A DNA stretch of 64,000 nt from Mesostigma viride (Eukaryota > Streptophyta > Mesostigmatophyceae > Mesostigmatales > Mesostigmataceae), in the NCBI GenBank assembly GCA_009746045.1, contig RPFO01000297.1:27501-91500 (forward strand). The letters run 5' to 3'. The notes below the pieces were generated by a model. That model had not been told where the DNA came from. It did not search any database and saw only the letters and a program-made list of their open reading frames with translations. The stretch's first letter is position 1, and each line of letters starts with the position of its first letter. Positions 11,239-23,000 of the stretch are shown piece after piece. A program made the position numbers and the translations under genes.

Positions 11239-13074
11239 CTAGTCTGAGGTGGCAGGAGGAGCCTGCCAGGGCTTGTGGTCAACGTGGATGACCGCCCCCC
11301 TCCAGTATACCGGCTTCCCCCTTGCGCTCTGCCGGAGCTGAAGGTAGGTCGGCCATAGCTCGCGTCGCCGCAGACGCCGCTGTTGCTGGGCCAGGGTCAA
11401 GTCGTCGTCCAGCCTGAAACGAGTCTCCGAGAGCTTCTTGCGGCATTTAAGGAACGCCAGCTTGTCCGCCATGTACTTAAAGGTGAGGAGCACGGCCGGG
11501 TGCCGGGCCAGCCTCACTACTACAATACGGTTCATGGGATCGAGAGGCGAAATGAGTGAGAATGTTACCCGAGCTGTACCGAGGATTCGCACCGTTGATT
11601 CAACAATTGTTGGTTCGTTTTGCGCCATTTGGCGAGCATCGACTGGAGCCTGAACCTAGCGGGGGGAATCATGCGGGGGAATCTTGCGGGAGAATCTTGC
11701 GGGGAAAATTTCCGAACGTGACTTTAGCGAAGTCCTACTACATTTTGATTGGCTACACGGTACTACATTTCCGTTACTGAAAATTTTCTCTAGTTGCGTT
11801 TGTGGATCGTGCCAAGTCCGCTGAAATTTTGGTGTTCAGTGACCAGATCACAATTTGATCCTGGCGCAAAATGATTGGCTGTACGGTACGAACCAAAAAC
11901 GAAATTTTAGTATCTAAGTTCCGCAGCACTTGCTGAATTTGCTCCGGAAGCCCGGGGGCACTTTCCCCGCTGAAAAAGGTGTCCGCGGAAGCGTATTGTA
12001 GCTTCCCCCGCGCGGGGGAGGCGGACAGCCGACATCCGCAGCTCACCAGTGAGTAACATGGGGGCAAGAATGTGGCGCTTGAATGCCTCAAGAAGACTCG
12101 TGGAGGTCTCACCTGCCGGCTGGTCGAAGTGCTTGACGACGACATTGTGGCTGCGCTTGGCGATGTCGGCTTCCTGGCGAAGGTCGAGGGCTTGTTGCTT
12201 GAGTTGTGCCGTGATGGTGGAGGTGGTCACTGGAGGTGGTGTGAGTCCGCCCAGGTGGAGGGAGCATCGCCGGCCGGGCCAGCAAGTGCCGGCTGGGCGG
12301 CGATGTCCTTCACCGCCTGGGCGGTGAGGCCGGTGGTGTCATGCAAGCACTCAAGGGCGGTGGCGGTGGCTTGAAGGCGTTGGTCGAGGTCGAGGAGCTG
12401 GGCTTTGATGTCGGCAGTGGAGGCGGAAATGGAAGTGGAGGTGGAGGCGGCGGTGGTGGAAATGTGAGGAAGTTCAGTAGCCAGCGTGCCACCGATTGCT
12501 GCTACGTCGGCAGCAAGGGGGGTCACGTGCTGCTGAAAGGCTTCCGTAAGGATGGAACGGAGTGTGGGGGCGGAGATGGATGGAGCCCAGATCTCGCCGT
12601 CAGAGCGCAGGAGAAGGGAGTTCAGAATGGTACGCTGGAGTTGGGGGCGGGCGCACCCGAGCAGGGCGTCGGGGTTAAACCATTTCCCTTCCGGGGTGAT
12701 GAGGCGATTGATGTCGTGGAGATGGAGGCACAGGTCGTACAGCGAGGCGTAGTCCCCGTAGAAGAGGCAATGCAGGGCCGTGGCCGGGGACATGTTGGTC
12801 CAGTCGTGGTCGTCGACCTTGAAAGGTTGGGGCCGAAAGCGCGGCTCTGTGGGGCGTGAAAACCCTCCTGTTTTGTCGGCTGGGCGGCTGCGTTTAGGGT
12901 CAGGCGATGCCGATGGCGAGGCCCGGGAGGGTTCGGGGCAAGCACCAGTGCGCGACTAGTGTCACCGCTGCCTGCCGGACCTGAGGGCGAAGCTGCAGCC
13001 TGCGCTGCAGACGTATTTTCATGGCCGAGCGCATCCGCTAAACTGCGTTGCGTCAAGGGGCGTTTGCTCGTCAT
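11239..13074 (-). pseudogene. LINE ORF1 (L1-ORF1p-like), decayed, with MITE-like insert
   Basis: Minus-strand ORF1 of a LINE, starting at the ATG at 13074. Order: Pro/Ala-rich N-terminus; a conserved stretch with LHCLFYGDYASLYDL; a coiled-coil-like region; an RRM-type core beginning VVVKHFDQPAGE; then KYMADKLAFLKCRKKL and DDDLTLAQQQRRLRRREL, the layout of L1-type ORF1 proteins. It changes frame at least twice, and a 483-bp repeat (11519-12001) sits between two halves of the RRM. Protein similarity to the intact ORF1 at 38186-39124 is low but in the same order. No ORF2 follows on its 3' side. Confidence 0.7.
11519..12001. mobile_element. MITE-like repeat with 10-bp inverted ends, copy 1
   Basis: The ends read CTACAATACG…CGTATTGTAG. 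The whole 483 bp is about 90% alike (by eye) to 60404-60877 in the opposite orientation and has no long frame of its own. It interrupts a LINE ORF1. I could not settle the target-site duplication. The longer end CACTACAATACG in the other copy recalls CACTA-type termini, but that assignment is a guess. Confidence 0.65.
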
Positions 13075-13221
13075 ATATTCGGAAAATTATATCAGCATGT
13101 GCGTCTTAGAAAGACGAAGCGATAGTGATATTCACAGCTGAATTTGGGGCTCAAACGTGAAAGTTATGAGCCCCGCCGTCAGCCATGGCTACCTCGTGGC
13201 TCGTGGCGACGTCCTATCGCC

Positions 13222-14117
13222 ACGTGAGCATGGAATGGATGGTGTAAGCTATCTAGGTCCTAGTTACAGGAGTGTGGGCACCGCGGCCCGAATCGCTATG
13301 AATGCCATACGCGGTCACACGCGGAGCCCCCACAGACTTGGGGGTGCAGTCTCCTTCGTCACTACTTGCCATCTATCCTTGCTTACCATCTGCCTCCATA
13401 TTACAGACAAACCAGGAGGCTGCCCGGGTGCGAGCCCGTCACGTCTAGTGTAGCACATGTCCATGCCGAGTCTATCGATCACGAAAAGTCCACAGGTGGC
13501 GGCCCTGCCGCGCGCGGCCTGGGGCACGCCAGGTGAGGACATATCGCCCAGGCTGGGCGGGCTTGGTGCCAGCTAGTCTATCTGATGTGTCTACCTGATC
13601 TGTGCGGGCCAGGTGCCCGCGGCTAGGCCCAGGCGCCTGTGCCTAATAATGTGGGAAACATAGGGCAAATACTACAAATCCTCATTAATACTAATGTGCA
13701 AACCAAAGGGGATGTTAAGGGCCTTGCGCAGCATCTTGTTGACGGCGCCGTCGAGTCGTTGCTCCAGCTCGATCCTGCGTCAGTGTCCAGGTATCGGCGC
13801 CGTACGTCAGGATTGTCAGAATGACGACCTTGAAGAGGTCACGCTTGACGATATCCGGGGTGGGGCAGGGTTGCTCCACCAGCGGCGGTGGTCATGGAGT
13901 TGCGCCCACGCCATGCCGATCCGTGTCGTCAGGTCGTCCTCGCAGTCGGGAAGCCAACTGCCGAGCAGCTTGAAGCGGCCTGAAGTAGGGTAGTTGACCT
14001 CGGCATCGTCTAAGAGGCGGAGTGTGGGTGGGGGCCCTTCCATGCCGAGGGCCAGGGCCTCCGTTTTGGGGCTGATTTCTAGACCAACCGCCCGAGCCTC
14101 GAGCGCCAGGCAGTCCA
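13222..14117 (-). mobile_element. 5'-truncated LINE (alpha), third copy
   Basis: Nearly identical to 8890-9780 in the same orientation: 3' UTR, the ORF2 C-terminal block, and the region after the RT catalytic box ending at CLALEARAVGLEI. It lacks the YADD box. Its upstream (right) edge abuts the 3' end of another LINE at about 14118. Confidence 0.8.
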
Positions 14118-14211
14118 TAGTGGCCAGGAGTGGGGAGATCATGTAGCACATATTCCTTGATGGGGGGTGGAGGTGGAGGAAGCCACGTAATGGAACTAAC
14201 CTAACTCTAAG
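14118..14211 (-). mobile_element. LINE (delta) 3' UTR piece, left of the LTR element
   Basis: The reverse complement carries ATGTGCTACATGATCTCC, the hallmark of delta LINE 3' UTRs at 37340 and 37640. It is the 3' part of the LINE whose coding part lies at 35432-36300; element A separates the two and duplicated CTAAG (14207-14211 and 35432-35436). Confidence 0.75.
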
Positions 14212-14862
14212 AGTTAGCAAACAACCAGAGCTGTGAGCTCCTGGTCTTTCACGCACACAACGGGATGAGCCAAAGTTGCAAGGCAGCAACCTTTTAACCC
14301 GTGCACCAAGCCACGACCACGGTGAGCGGTTCCACGTCCAATGTGGGAGCCTCGGTTCGTGCTTGCCAAGATAGCTGGTCATTCCCCATGACCAAGCTAT
14401 ATCCTTTGCGTTGTTCCTCGTTCCCATCGGCGTGACGAGGCACGTGCAGGCGTGCAAGCAAATCCTCAACGTCCACTGGCATCAGTGCAGAGCCAGGACG
14501 AACTGGATTTGCCTAGACTCTGCAACCTAGGAAGTACAGGACCTGTCACAAGCCTGCAAGGCCTAGTATCCTTGCAGACCTGTGCCAGCTCCAGTATTCC
14601 ACCAGTCACAGGATGCTGCTCCTCTGGTCTACGTGGACCACAGTCACGTGATAGTCAGGCTAAGCCTGTGCAGGCACGGCCTGCATGCCACGTGTCCTGT
14701 CCACTATACCAGAGGACTGTACCCTAGTCGGCCACGGACGGCTAGGACTTCGGGACCTCATATCTTTCCCGTCCCTTGTCTGTTTCAGGCGGTCAGCACG
14801 GCGTTGGAAAGGTCTTTCCAAACTGCATCCACTTAGCATATTGGTTGCCCAAAATGCTAACT
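14212..14862 (-). repeat. 3' LTR of element A
   Basis: 651 bp. Same sequence as 34783-35431 with scattered differences; begins and ends AGTTAGC/GCTAACT on this strand. Its inner edge is preceded (in element sense) by a purine-rich AAAAGAAGAAAGGG-like tract, the usual primer site for plus-strand synthesis. Confidence 0.9.
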
Positions 14863-15492
14863 CCAACCCTTTCTTCTTTTGGAGCTGGACCAGCTTGAAA
14901 CAAGCCTAACCTTGCTTGTGCCCACTCAGCCACAGACCGCTTGGTCCCTTGAGGTTGATCAGACCTTTGAGGGCCCAGGTTCCTGCCTCCTTTGGGTAAC
15001 AACATATCTGCCCTTGGACCAGGCTAGGTGTTCTGGCCAGTGAATCAGAGGTCACCCCAGGTTATCCCCTGACCCCTTGGTCAGCTCCCAACCTTTCCTT
15101 GGGAACTTGGCGCTAGATTAAAGTTAAGGCACATTACCTAGCCCAAGGGCTGGGATTAAAGGATGCCAAGAACGTATTATTGTGAGTTCCTGATCTTTCA
15201 CAGTTATCACAGGCGCCCGTTCTTATGGCGCCCGCCTTGGCCAGCCTTTCCCTTTTATGCTCAAAGAGACTCAGGTAGCACCTATACAAATACTGCCTTA
15301 TCGGGGAGCCCATGTCTTCACTGGGTGTTAAGCCCAGGAATCACTCATGCCAGGCTGTGGCTCTGCTGGGGAATTGAACCCCACCCCAACCTCCAGGTTT
15401 ATAGGTGACCTGGAACTTAACACAAGAGAAACATGACAACTATGGGAACAACATGAGAAAGACATGACATGATTATGTTTTATTCAAGCATT

Positions 15493-15506
15493 ATATATAA
15501 CCCAGA
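15493..15506. repeat. Left TSD of element C
   Basis: ATATATAACCCAGA, repeated exactly at 19715-19728. The uninterrupted sequence is seen in element B near 32376-32392, which confirms the insertion point. Confidence 0.9.
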
Positions 15507-15510
15507 TATA

Positions 15511-16950
15511 TTTTTTTCTTCATGCACAGCTGAAAAAACCTGCGCCGAGGTGCGGCACCGCGGCCTACCGTAGTGATTACTGTCTGCGACACGCCCGGGG
15601 CTGGCTGCATCTACCTGTCGGCCAATTGTGACCCGTGGGCTAGGCGAATTTGAATGCGGCTTTCCCGTTAGCTGTGGCTCCACCGCTCCAGTTTTCTAGG
15701 CTGACATGATGAACCGACGGGGGTTCCTGGATTGAGACACGTTTTTTTCTTCATGCACAGCTGAAAAAACCTGCGCCGAGGTGCGGCACCGCGGCCTACC
15801 GTAGTGATTACTGTCTGCGACACGCCCGGGGCTGGCTGCATCTACCTGTCGGCCAATTGTGACCCGTGGGCTCGGCGAATTTGAATGCGGCTTTCCCGTT
15901 AGTTGTGGCTCCACCGCTCCAGTTTTCTAGGCTGACATGATGAATCGACGGGGGTTCCTGGATTGAGACACGTTTTTTTCTTCATGCACAGCTGAAAAAA
16001 CCTGCGCCGAGGTGCGGCACCGCGGCCTACGGTAGTGATTACTGTCTGCGACACGCCCGGGGCTGGCTGCATCTACCTGTCGGCCAATTGTGACCCGTGG
16101 GCTAGGCGAATTTGAATGCGGCTTTCCCGTTAGTTGTGGCTCCACCGCTCCAGTTTTCTAGGCTGACATGATGAACCGACGGGGGTTCCTGGATTGAGAC
16201 ACGTTTTTTTCTTCATGCACAGCTGAAAAAACCTGCGCCGAGGTGCGGCACCGCGGCCTACGGTAGTGATTACTGTCTGCGACACGCCCGGGGCTGGCTG
16301 CATCTACCTGTCAGCCAATTGTGACCCGTGGGCTAGGCGAATTTGAATGCGGCTTTCCCGTTAGTTGTGGCTCCACCGCTCCAGTTTTCTAGGCTGACAT
16401 GATGAACCGACGGGGGTTCCTGGATTGAGACACGTTTTTTTCTTCATGCACAGCTGAAAAAACCTGCGCCGAGGTGCGGCACCGCGGCCTACGGTAGTGA
16501 TTACTGTCTGCGACACGCCCGGGGCTGGCTGCATCTACCTGTCGGCCAATTGTGACCCGTGGGCTAGGCGAATTTGAATGCGGCTTTCCCGTTAGCTGTG
16601 GCTCCACCGCTCCAGTTTTCTAGGCTGACATGATGAACCGACGGGGGTTCCTGGATTGAGACACGTTTTTTTCTTCATGCACAGCTGAAAAAACCTGCGC
16701 CGAGGTGCGGCACCGCGGCCTACCGTAGTGATTACTGTCTGCGACACGCCCGGGGCTGGCTGCATCTACCTGTCGGCCAATTGTGACCCGTGGGCTAGGC
16801 GAATTTGAATGCGGCTTTCCCGTTAGCTGTGGCTCCACCGCTCCAGTTTTCTAGGCTGACATGATGAACCGACGGGGGTTCCTGGATTGAGACACGTTTT
16901 TTTCTTCATGCACAGCTGAAAAAACCTGCGCCGAGGTGCGGCACCGCGGC
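15511..16950 (+). repeat. 231-bp tandem monomers at 5' end of element C
   Basis: Six full copies and a 55-bp partial copy, each starting TTTTTTTCTTCATGCACAGC; starts at 15511, 15742, 15973, 16204, 16435, 16666 and 16897. Copies differ at only a handful of positions. The array runs straight into the coding region of element C on the plus strand, the position of promoter monomers in some LINEs (mouse L1 is the known example). Each unit also holds an open 72-codon frame on the minus strand, which I treat as chance because 231 is a multiple of three. Confidence 0.93.
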
Positions 16951-17076
16951 CGCCCCGCGTTGGGGGCTGCCGCCCCCCAAACCCCCCGCTTGGGGGGCAC
17001 GCCCCCCAACCCCCCCGCGTCCGCATCTCGCTCTTCCCCCCGCGCTTCCGGTTCCGTTGTTTTACGCACCTTCCCC

Positions 17077-19505
17077 ATGCCTCCTTCACGACGACGCACC
17101 TCCCGGGCGCGGGATGCGCTGCCTAGCGGCGCACCTGCGCCGCGTCGGTCCTTACGCATCGCGGCGCACCTGCAGGAGATGGGCGACCTGGACGACGGCG
17201 GTCGTGGCGCCCCTGTGCCACTCTCGCTTGTGTGCGAGGTCTGCCACAGTGGTGAGGATGCCCCCCGTCTCCTTGTGTGTGATTCGTGCCAATGCGGCTG
17301 GCACACGCGCTGCTTGGTCCCGCCCCTCTTCCGGCTGCCTCCCCCGGGTCCTTGGGCGTGCCCTCATTGCGTGGCCCCGCCTCGGCCGTCCCTAGGCTCC
17401 CGACGCGCGGCCGTGTCGACCCCGGGATCCCATTCGGCCCGCGCCCCCTCCCGCAGCCCCTCGCTGGACCCTCTCCTGGGCCTTGCGGCCCTCGTGGAGG
17501 GTTCCACACCGTGCTCCCGCTCTCCCCGCGCCGTCACGTCCGGCCCCTCCGCGGGGTCCCCTGGCCCTGCCCCGCCTAGCTCTGGGGATCCACCTCCGGC
17601 CAGCCCGGCGGTGGCCACTGACCTGCGTCCTCCTGTGCTTGAGGGGTCCCTGGCGGCTCTCCTCCCTGAGGCTGTGGGACACCCTGCGGCGACTCCTGTG
17701 GTGGGCCCCTGGTCGGCCGCGCTTGGGTCCCACGACTTCTCCGTTTGGCCCCCCACCAACATTGCGGGCGTCAGCGCGCTCCGGCACGCCACGTTCTCTT
17801 GGCTGTATTGCCCCTTGCTGTTGGACGCTGTCGGCTTGCACGCGGCGTTTCCTACGCTCCCACGGCCCCCTGAATTTAGTGCCCTTGTGGTTCGTGTCCG
17901 GCACATGCTGCAGGCAGCCTCCCCCCCTGTCCTTGCCTCCACGCTTTGGGGGTTTGTCCTCGAGGACTACCATGCCGGCGGCCGCCTGCCTTGGCACCTG
18001 CCCGCGGTGCGCCAAGAATGGCTCCTGAATCTGGACGCTCAAGTGGCGCAGGCGGTGGTGCTCTTTGCTACAGGGCTTGCCGTGCAGGCCCAGCAGGCCG
18101 CCCGTGCGACATATCTCGCTGGGGGGGCCACCGACCACGCCTTGCTCGATCGCCCTCAGCTGCACACGTTTCTTGCCTCTGCCGGGCCCGGCTCGGCCGG
18201 CCTTGTTGCGCAGGCCCACGGGCGCTTGACTACGGCGGTCACCCCAGCGCAAGCCGCCCGCCTGCGCGTTGACTTCGGGGCTCCTGTCACCGTGCACGCC
18301 GGCGACCTGGTTCTGTACGATGCGGGGGGGGGCGTGTTCTTGAGCTGAGCGCGGGTGCGGCCGTGCCCGCCATCTTGCACGATGTGCTCGAGCTTGCGGG
18401 CATCCCCCATGTCTGGCACCCTGCTGGTCCGCGGTTGGTCCCCAGCGCCGTCAGCGCCATTCCCGACTTGGTCACCCCATCCCCCTTCCCCTTTGTGCAG
18501 GCTGTGCAGGATTCTTACCTCGGGATCCAGCAGGCTTGCGACCTCGTCCGCCCCGCTCAGGCCGTCCACCGTCGCCTGCCCCGGGGCACGCCCGGCGTGT
18601 CCACTGTCGTCAGTCCTAGTGTCTTCCCTGCCTGCGTTCATGAAAAACAACAAAAGACCTACGCGGGTATACTACACTGTGCCGACTGGATGGGTCTGCA
18701 TGCGAGCTTGAACGATCAGGGGAAGGCTTGGCTTCACTCCGTTTCCCTTGAGGGGAGCGTGGGGTCCGCATTCCTGCGCGCCCTCCCCATGAGCCCTTTG
18801 TTCACACTGGTTCCGGCCCTTTACGCCATCGCTCTCCGCCACCAGCTCTTTGCCCCGCAACCTCTCATCACGGCGGGTGCGTCCTGCGGCAGCTGCGGGC
18901 TTGCTCTGGATACTACTGGGACGCACTACATCGCGTGCATGGGTGGCCAGCAGAACCAGAACTGGTTCCTCTATCTCCATACCGCTCTCCTCCGGGTGGT
19001 GTGTGCCATGGTTCGGTCGGTCTTTCCCCACTCCACCATTAAGTGCGAGGACGCGGATGGGGCCGCCCTCTACTCACCCAACCACCGCCCCGACATTACC
19101 GTGCTTGACTACGACGGGCAGGGTTGCCACCTGCTCATCGATGTCTCCGTGGCTCGGCCGCTTTCCGGTCGCCACATCCTCCGGGCGGCTGTGGATGCCG
19201 GCGCTGCTGCCGCTGTGGCTGAGCGCGACAAGTTTGCCTCCTACGGCAATGTGGGGCCCCACCGGGTCATCCCCTTTGTCCTTGAGGAGTTCGGGGCCAT
19301 GGGCCCCAAGACAGCGGAGTTTTTCCACGAGTGCTGCCAGCGCCGTGAAGACCGCCTCGACCTCGAGGGTCAGACCGCCCCGTGGTCGGCCCGCACGTGG
19401 TCCTCGTATTGGCGGCAGCGTCTGTCACTCGCCCTCACTCGCACCGTGGCTGATGTGTTATTCCGCCGCACCCGGGCCGACTTTGTCGCGACCCACGCGG
19501 TCTAG
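17077..19505 (+). CDS. PHD + CCHC + R2-type endonuclease protein of element C (frame change in G run)
   Basis: Start ATG 17077, after the monomers. First frame 17077-18348 (423 codons): basic N-terminus; PHD finger at about residues 50-100 (CEVC…CDSC…GWHTRC…ACPHC, the C4HC3 pattern); then a Pro/Ala-rich linker and a long domain I do not recognise. The second frame continues to 19505 and is open from upstream of 18342; the switch falls at a run of nine G (18324-18332), so one base more or less, or a -1 slip, would make one product. The second part has a CCHC knuckle (CGSCGLALDTTGTHYIAC) followed by RPDITV…LLIDVSV, the PD-x(n)-D signature of restriction-like endonucleases of R2/CRE LINEs. No YxDD, FxxAFD or other RT box. 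Whether the PHD reads chromatin is inference. Confidence 0.75.
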
Positions 19506-20097
19506 ATTCCTTCCAGGCCTGCATGGTGGGCCGGCAGCGCTGTTGCTGCGTGTAGTTTTGTGATGTATAGTTAGTTGTACCTTGTGCCGCTGGCGTGATC
19601 CTTGGATGTCTGTGTCAGATTACTATTAATTTCTTCAGGGTTATTCTCCCAGTCATCGGTTTTTTCCTTATGTTGCATGCCTATCTCACCTTCGTAATCT
19701 ATCATTCTCAATGAATATATAACCCAGAATGTGGCCCCCTGGCAACCATGTTCCACATGGTCACACAACCAGGTTCTTTATTAGCAACAGGTTGGAAACA
19801 GGCACTAGAAAACATATGTACAGCAACCTGTAAGAACCAACATTCGGGTTGCCCTTGCATGGCCTAACTGTTTGAGGCCAAAGGCGTCGACTTAAGTCCT
19901 GGCGACTCTTCTGAACCCCATGGGGAGGGCCAGGCATTATTCTCAGCTGGTAGGAGTGACATTCCACACCAACTCCTGTCCAGGAGGGTGTACCTAACCC
20001 TGAAGGACCGGCTGTCAACCAGTAAGCACCAGTCACCACCTGGTACTTTGGTCAAGCAGCCCACTGGGGACACCCAAGCTGAAGCAAGGCCTGGTCT

Positions 20098-23000
20098 CTA
20101 TGGCCGCCCGTGTAAGGGGTCCATGAGCCCACGGAGCAGGGGGTACTGCCTCTCCGCCTTCTCCTCCAGCTTGGTGAGGGCATCTGCAGGGTTGTCCACA
20201 CCAGGCACATGTTCAATGTGAGCTAGGTAGGACATCTCCTTGAGCAACAAGTAGTCAAGGTCCCTGCTCCTGGCCAGCTGCCTGTGCACAAATTGCACCA
20301 TGCCCATGCTATCAGTCCTCACCAGTGTGTGCAGCTGCAACCTACAGGAAGCCACTTGACATAGCTGGTAGAAGAGCTCCCTCAAGTAAAGAGCAGTATG
20401 CAGCCCTTCACAGATTGCCCTGCACTCAGCAATATCACTGCTGGGTGTAACCCTGTTCTGCAACCGACTGTACCAGGTAACAAGTGAGGTGTGATCTTGC
20501 TCCAGGGTAACTAATGCTGCTGCCCTGCCCCTGACCTCTGTGACCTTCCTATTATCCATAGAACTGTCCACATAGAGAACCATGTCAAGGGGCTTGTACA
20601 AATCCACAGGACCCAGTATAAGAGGGGGAGACATCATGACAGCCTGCACCACACTCTCAGCACCCACCTCAACCAGCTGGGAATCAGTAAGTCGACTCAA
20701 ACCAGCAAGTCAGGGGCACATATACTTGCAAGCCATGCCAGCATGCCCCTGATGGTAGCACACCTAGCCTGCGTGATGGGCTCCTGCAATGCATCTACAA
20801 TCTGCTGTGGGTAGTCCTTACCACCCTCCATCCTGATGAACCACGAGCCCTTGGCTTGGAACAACGTAGCCTGCATGCCACAGAAGACCATAGGCTCATT
20901 CTCCACCATGTGCTGTATCTTACCCAGCTCAAACCGCTTCTGGATCTTAGCCAAGACAGCCTCAACCCAGTCTGGTGGACCTATGAGATGCAGGTCATCA
21001 CCATGCAGTGAGGCAAAGACAGGAAGGCCATTGTGGGACCCTTGGAACAAACAGGGATCCACTGGAGACACAGAAAACCCACAAGTATTCTTCAAGAATT
21101 TCTCTAGGCTCTTTCTCCAGATAATGGGACTGGACCTGAGACCTTCCAACCCTTTCAGAATTCTCAGGTACCTGGCCTTTATCTCTGCTCTCCATACAGC
21201 AGGTACAGTCACAAAGAAAGGAGGGATATCTCTCCAAGTCTGCCTAGCCTGATCTTGGTCACCCTTGAGAAAAGCCCTCTTGAAATCAATCAGCACAGAG
21301 CTATAGGGCACACCCTTAACCAGAAAAGACAGAAATATACACAGCAGAATCCTCCACGTGTCATGCAGCATCCCTGGAGTATAGAGCTCCTCATCTAACA
21401 ACTGGCCAGTGCCATGATACTCGGTTACAACTGGTCTGACATGTGGCACCTGGACACCATCTACCTCCTTGAGCTTGAGGACAAACATCAATCTGAGCAG
21501 CTGGTGAACTTCTGGCAGCTCATCCACAGGTTCTGCACAGTTGGAAACTATCCACTCATGCCCAGAAGCAACAAAGCCAAGAGTCCATGCCTTAGCCATC
21601 TTGGGGCTCTGCATCATCTCGACTAGCTGGCGCCAGGGAATAGGACTGTGAGCAGCTATCTGGTACCTGTTTACCCCTAACTGCCTTGGATCAAAGGTGG
21701 TTGGGATTATCAACAAGTCCTCAGCTATGGGCTCCTGACCTTGAGGACCCTCAGCTGGCTGACTCCTAACAGCCTTCACCGCCACTGCAAGACCCTGGGA
21801 ATAGTGATATCTTTCAAGGGGGAGGCTGCCCCTGCCTTTCTAGTGCCAACTCATCAGAGGTCAAAGTAACCCCTGGCATGCACAAGAAGTTCTGACCCAG
21901 AATGGCAGGCCCCTGATAGCCCTCTACCACACAGAACGTGGTGGGCACCCCTAAGATAGGCACACTCACTTCCCCAAGGATCTTCATGGACACCTTTCCT
22001 GAGAAATCAGACACAGCAAGGCAACTGGGATGGGACATCTGTAAGCCTACAGCATCCTCTTCCCTGATGACAGACACCTGTGAGTTGGTATCTACCTCCA
22101 TTGTAGCTGCCCAGCACGACCCCCACCCCGTGAGCTTGGATACCTTGGGATCATGTTTGCTGCGCATGAGTGCTCGGATGACGTCCGCCATGAGAGGCCC
22201 CCGGGCCTTAGGTGGCTGCCCCGTCCCCTCTGGCCTTGTGACAGTTGCTTCAGCAGCCTCCTCCTGCTCGTCATCTTCCAGCAGGGACAGACCATCATCC
22301 ACCACCAGAGGATTGTTAGCTGCTGCTGCCTGGCTCTGGCCTGGCTCCTCAACCCAGCTGGGAGGGCCTGGCCCGTCTGCAGGCCAGATTGCATGTGGCC
22401 TTCTTTCCTTGACATGAGCCCAGGACAACCTGTACACGTGCCTTGGATCCTTTTCCAAAGCCACCAGGCAAGATCTGTTAGCTTCCTCCACACGAGTGAC
22501 AACCCCATCCTGCCACTTCCCCCGCTTGCCTGGAATAGATGGTTCCTTCCACATCCTGACCTTCAGCCCCACCTGAGGCCTCAGCACATTCCAGTTCTTG
22601 TCCTTACGTCTCAGCTGGGCAAATAACCTATCTGCCTTCCTAAGACTGGCCTGCACCACGTTCTCAGGCAACAAGCTATACTGCAGGGCCAGGGGAGAGA
22701 CAGCCACACCATCAAAGTAATAGTTAACCCTGTGGTTCAGCTGCTCTTCTATCCCCTTACACCAGGCTGCCCTCTCTAAGGCAGATGCCACAAGTGGCAC
22801 TGACTCTGCTGCTAGCACCACTGTCTTCACTTCACGTATGGATCTCTCTACAGCCCCTTGCTGCCCATGACTCTCCCTGGGGACTACTACCAGCTTACAA
22901 GGCAGCTGGTCCTGATGCTTGAGCAAACAGTCAAACTGCAAGTCTGCCTGCACACTCTTGCACACCCCAAAGCCTGGGATCAGGGCCTTCATACCCAACA

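Larger units (their letters stand above)
15507..19714 (+). mobile_element. Element C: RT-less PHD / restriction-like endonuclease element
   Basis: A 4.2-kb insertion in the 3' non-coding part of element A, flanked by a perfect 14-bp TSD (15493-15506, 19715-19728). Structure: 231-bp tandem monomers (15511-16950), then one long coding region (17077-19505), then about 210 bp of 3' UTR without poly(A) or TTAA tail. The protein has a PHD finger, a CCHC knuckle and a PD…D endonuclease of the R2/CRE type. Those families normally also encode a reverse transcriptase (established knowledge); I find no RT boxes here. It could be a deletion derivative moved in trans, or an unfamiliar autonomous element. 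Confidence 0.85.

Noticed and set aside
15480-16838. Repeated 72-codon minus-strand ORFs
   Set aside because: They arise because the 231-bp monomer is a multiple of three; they oppose the coding direction of element C and match no family.
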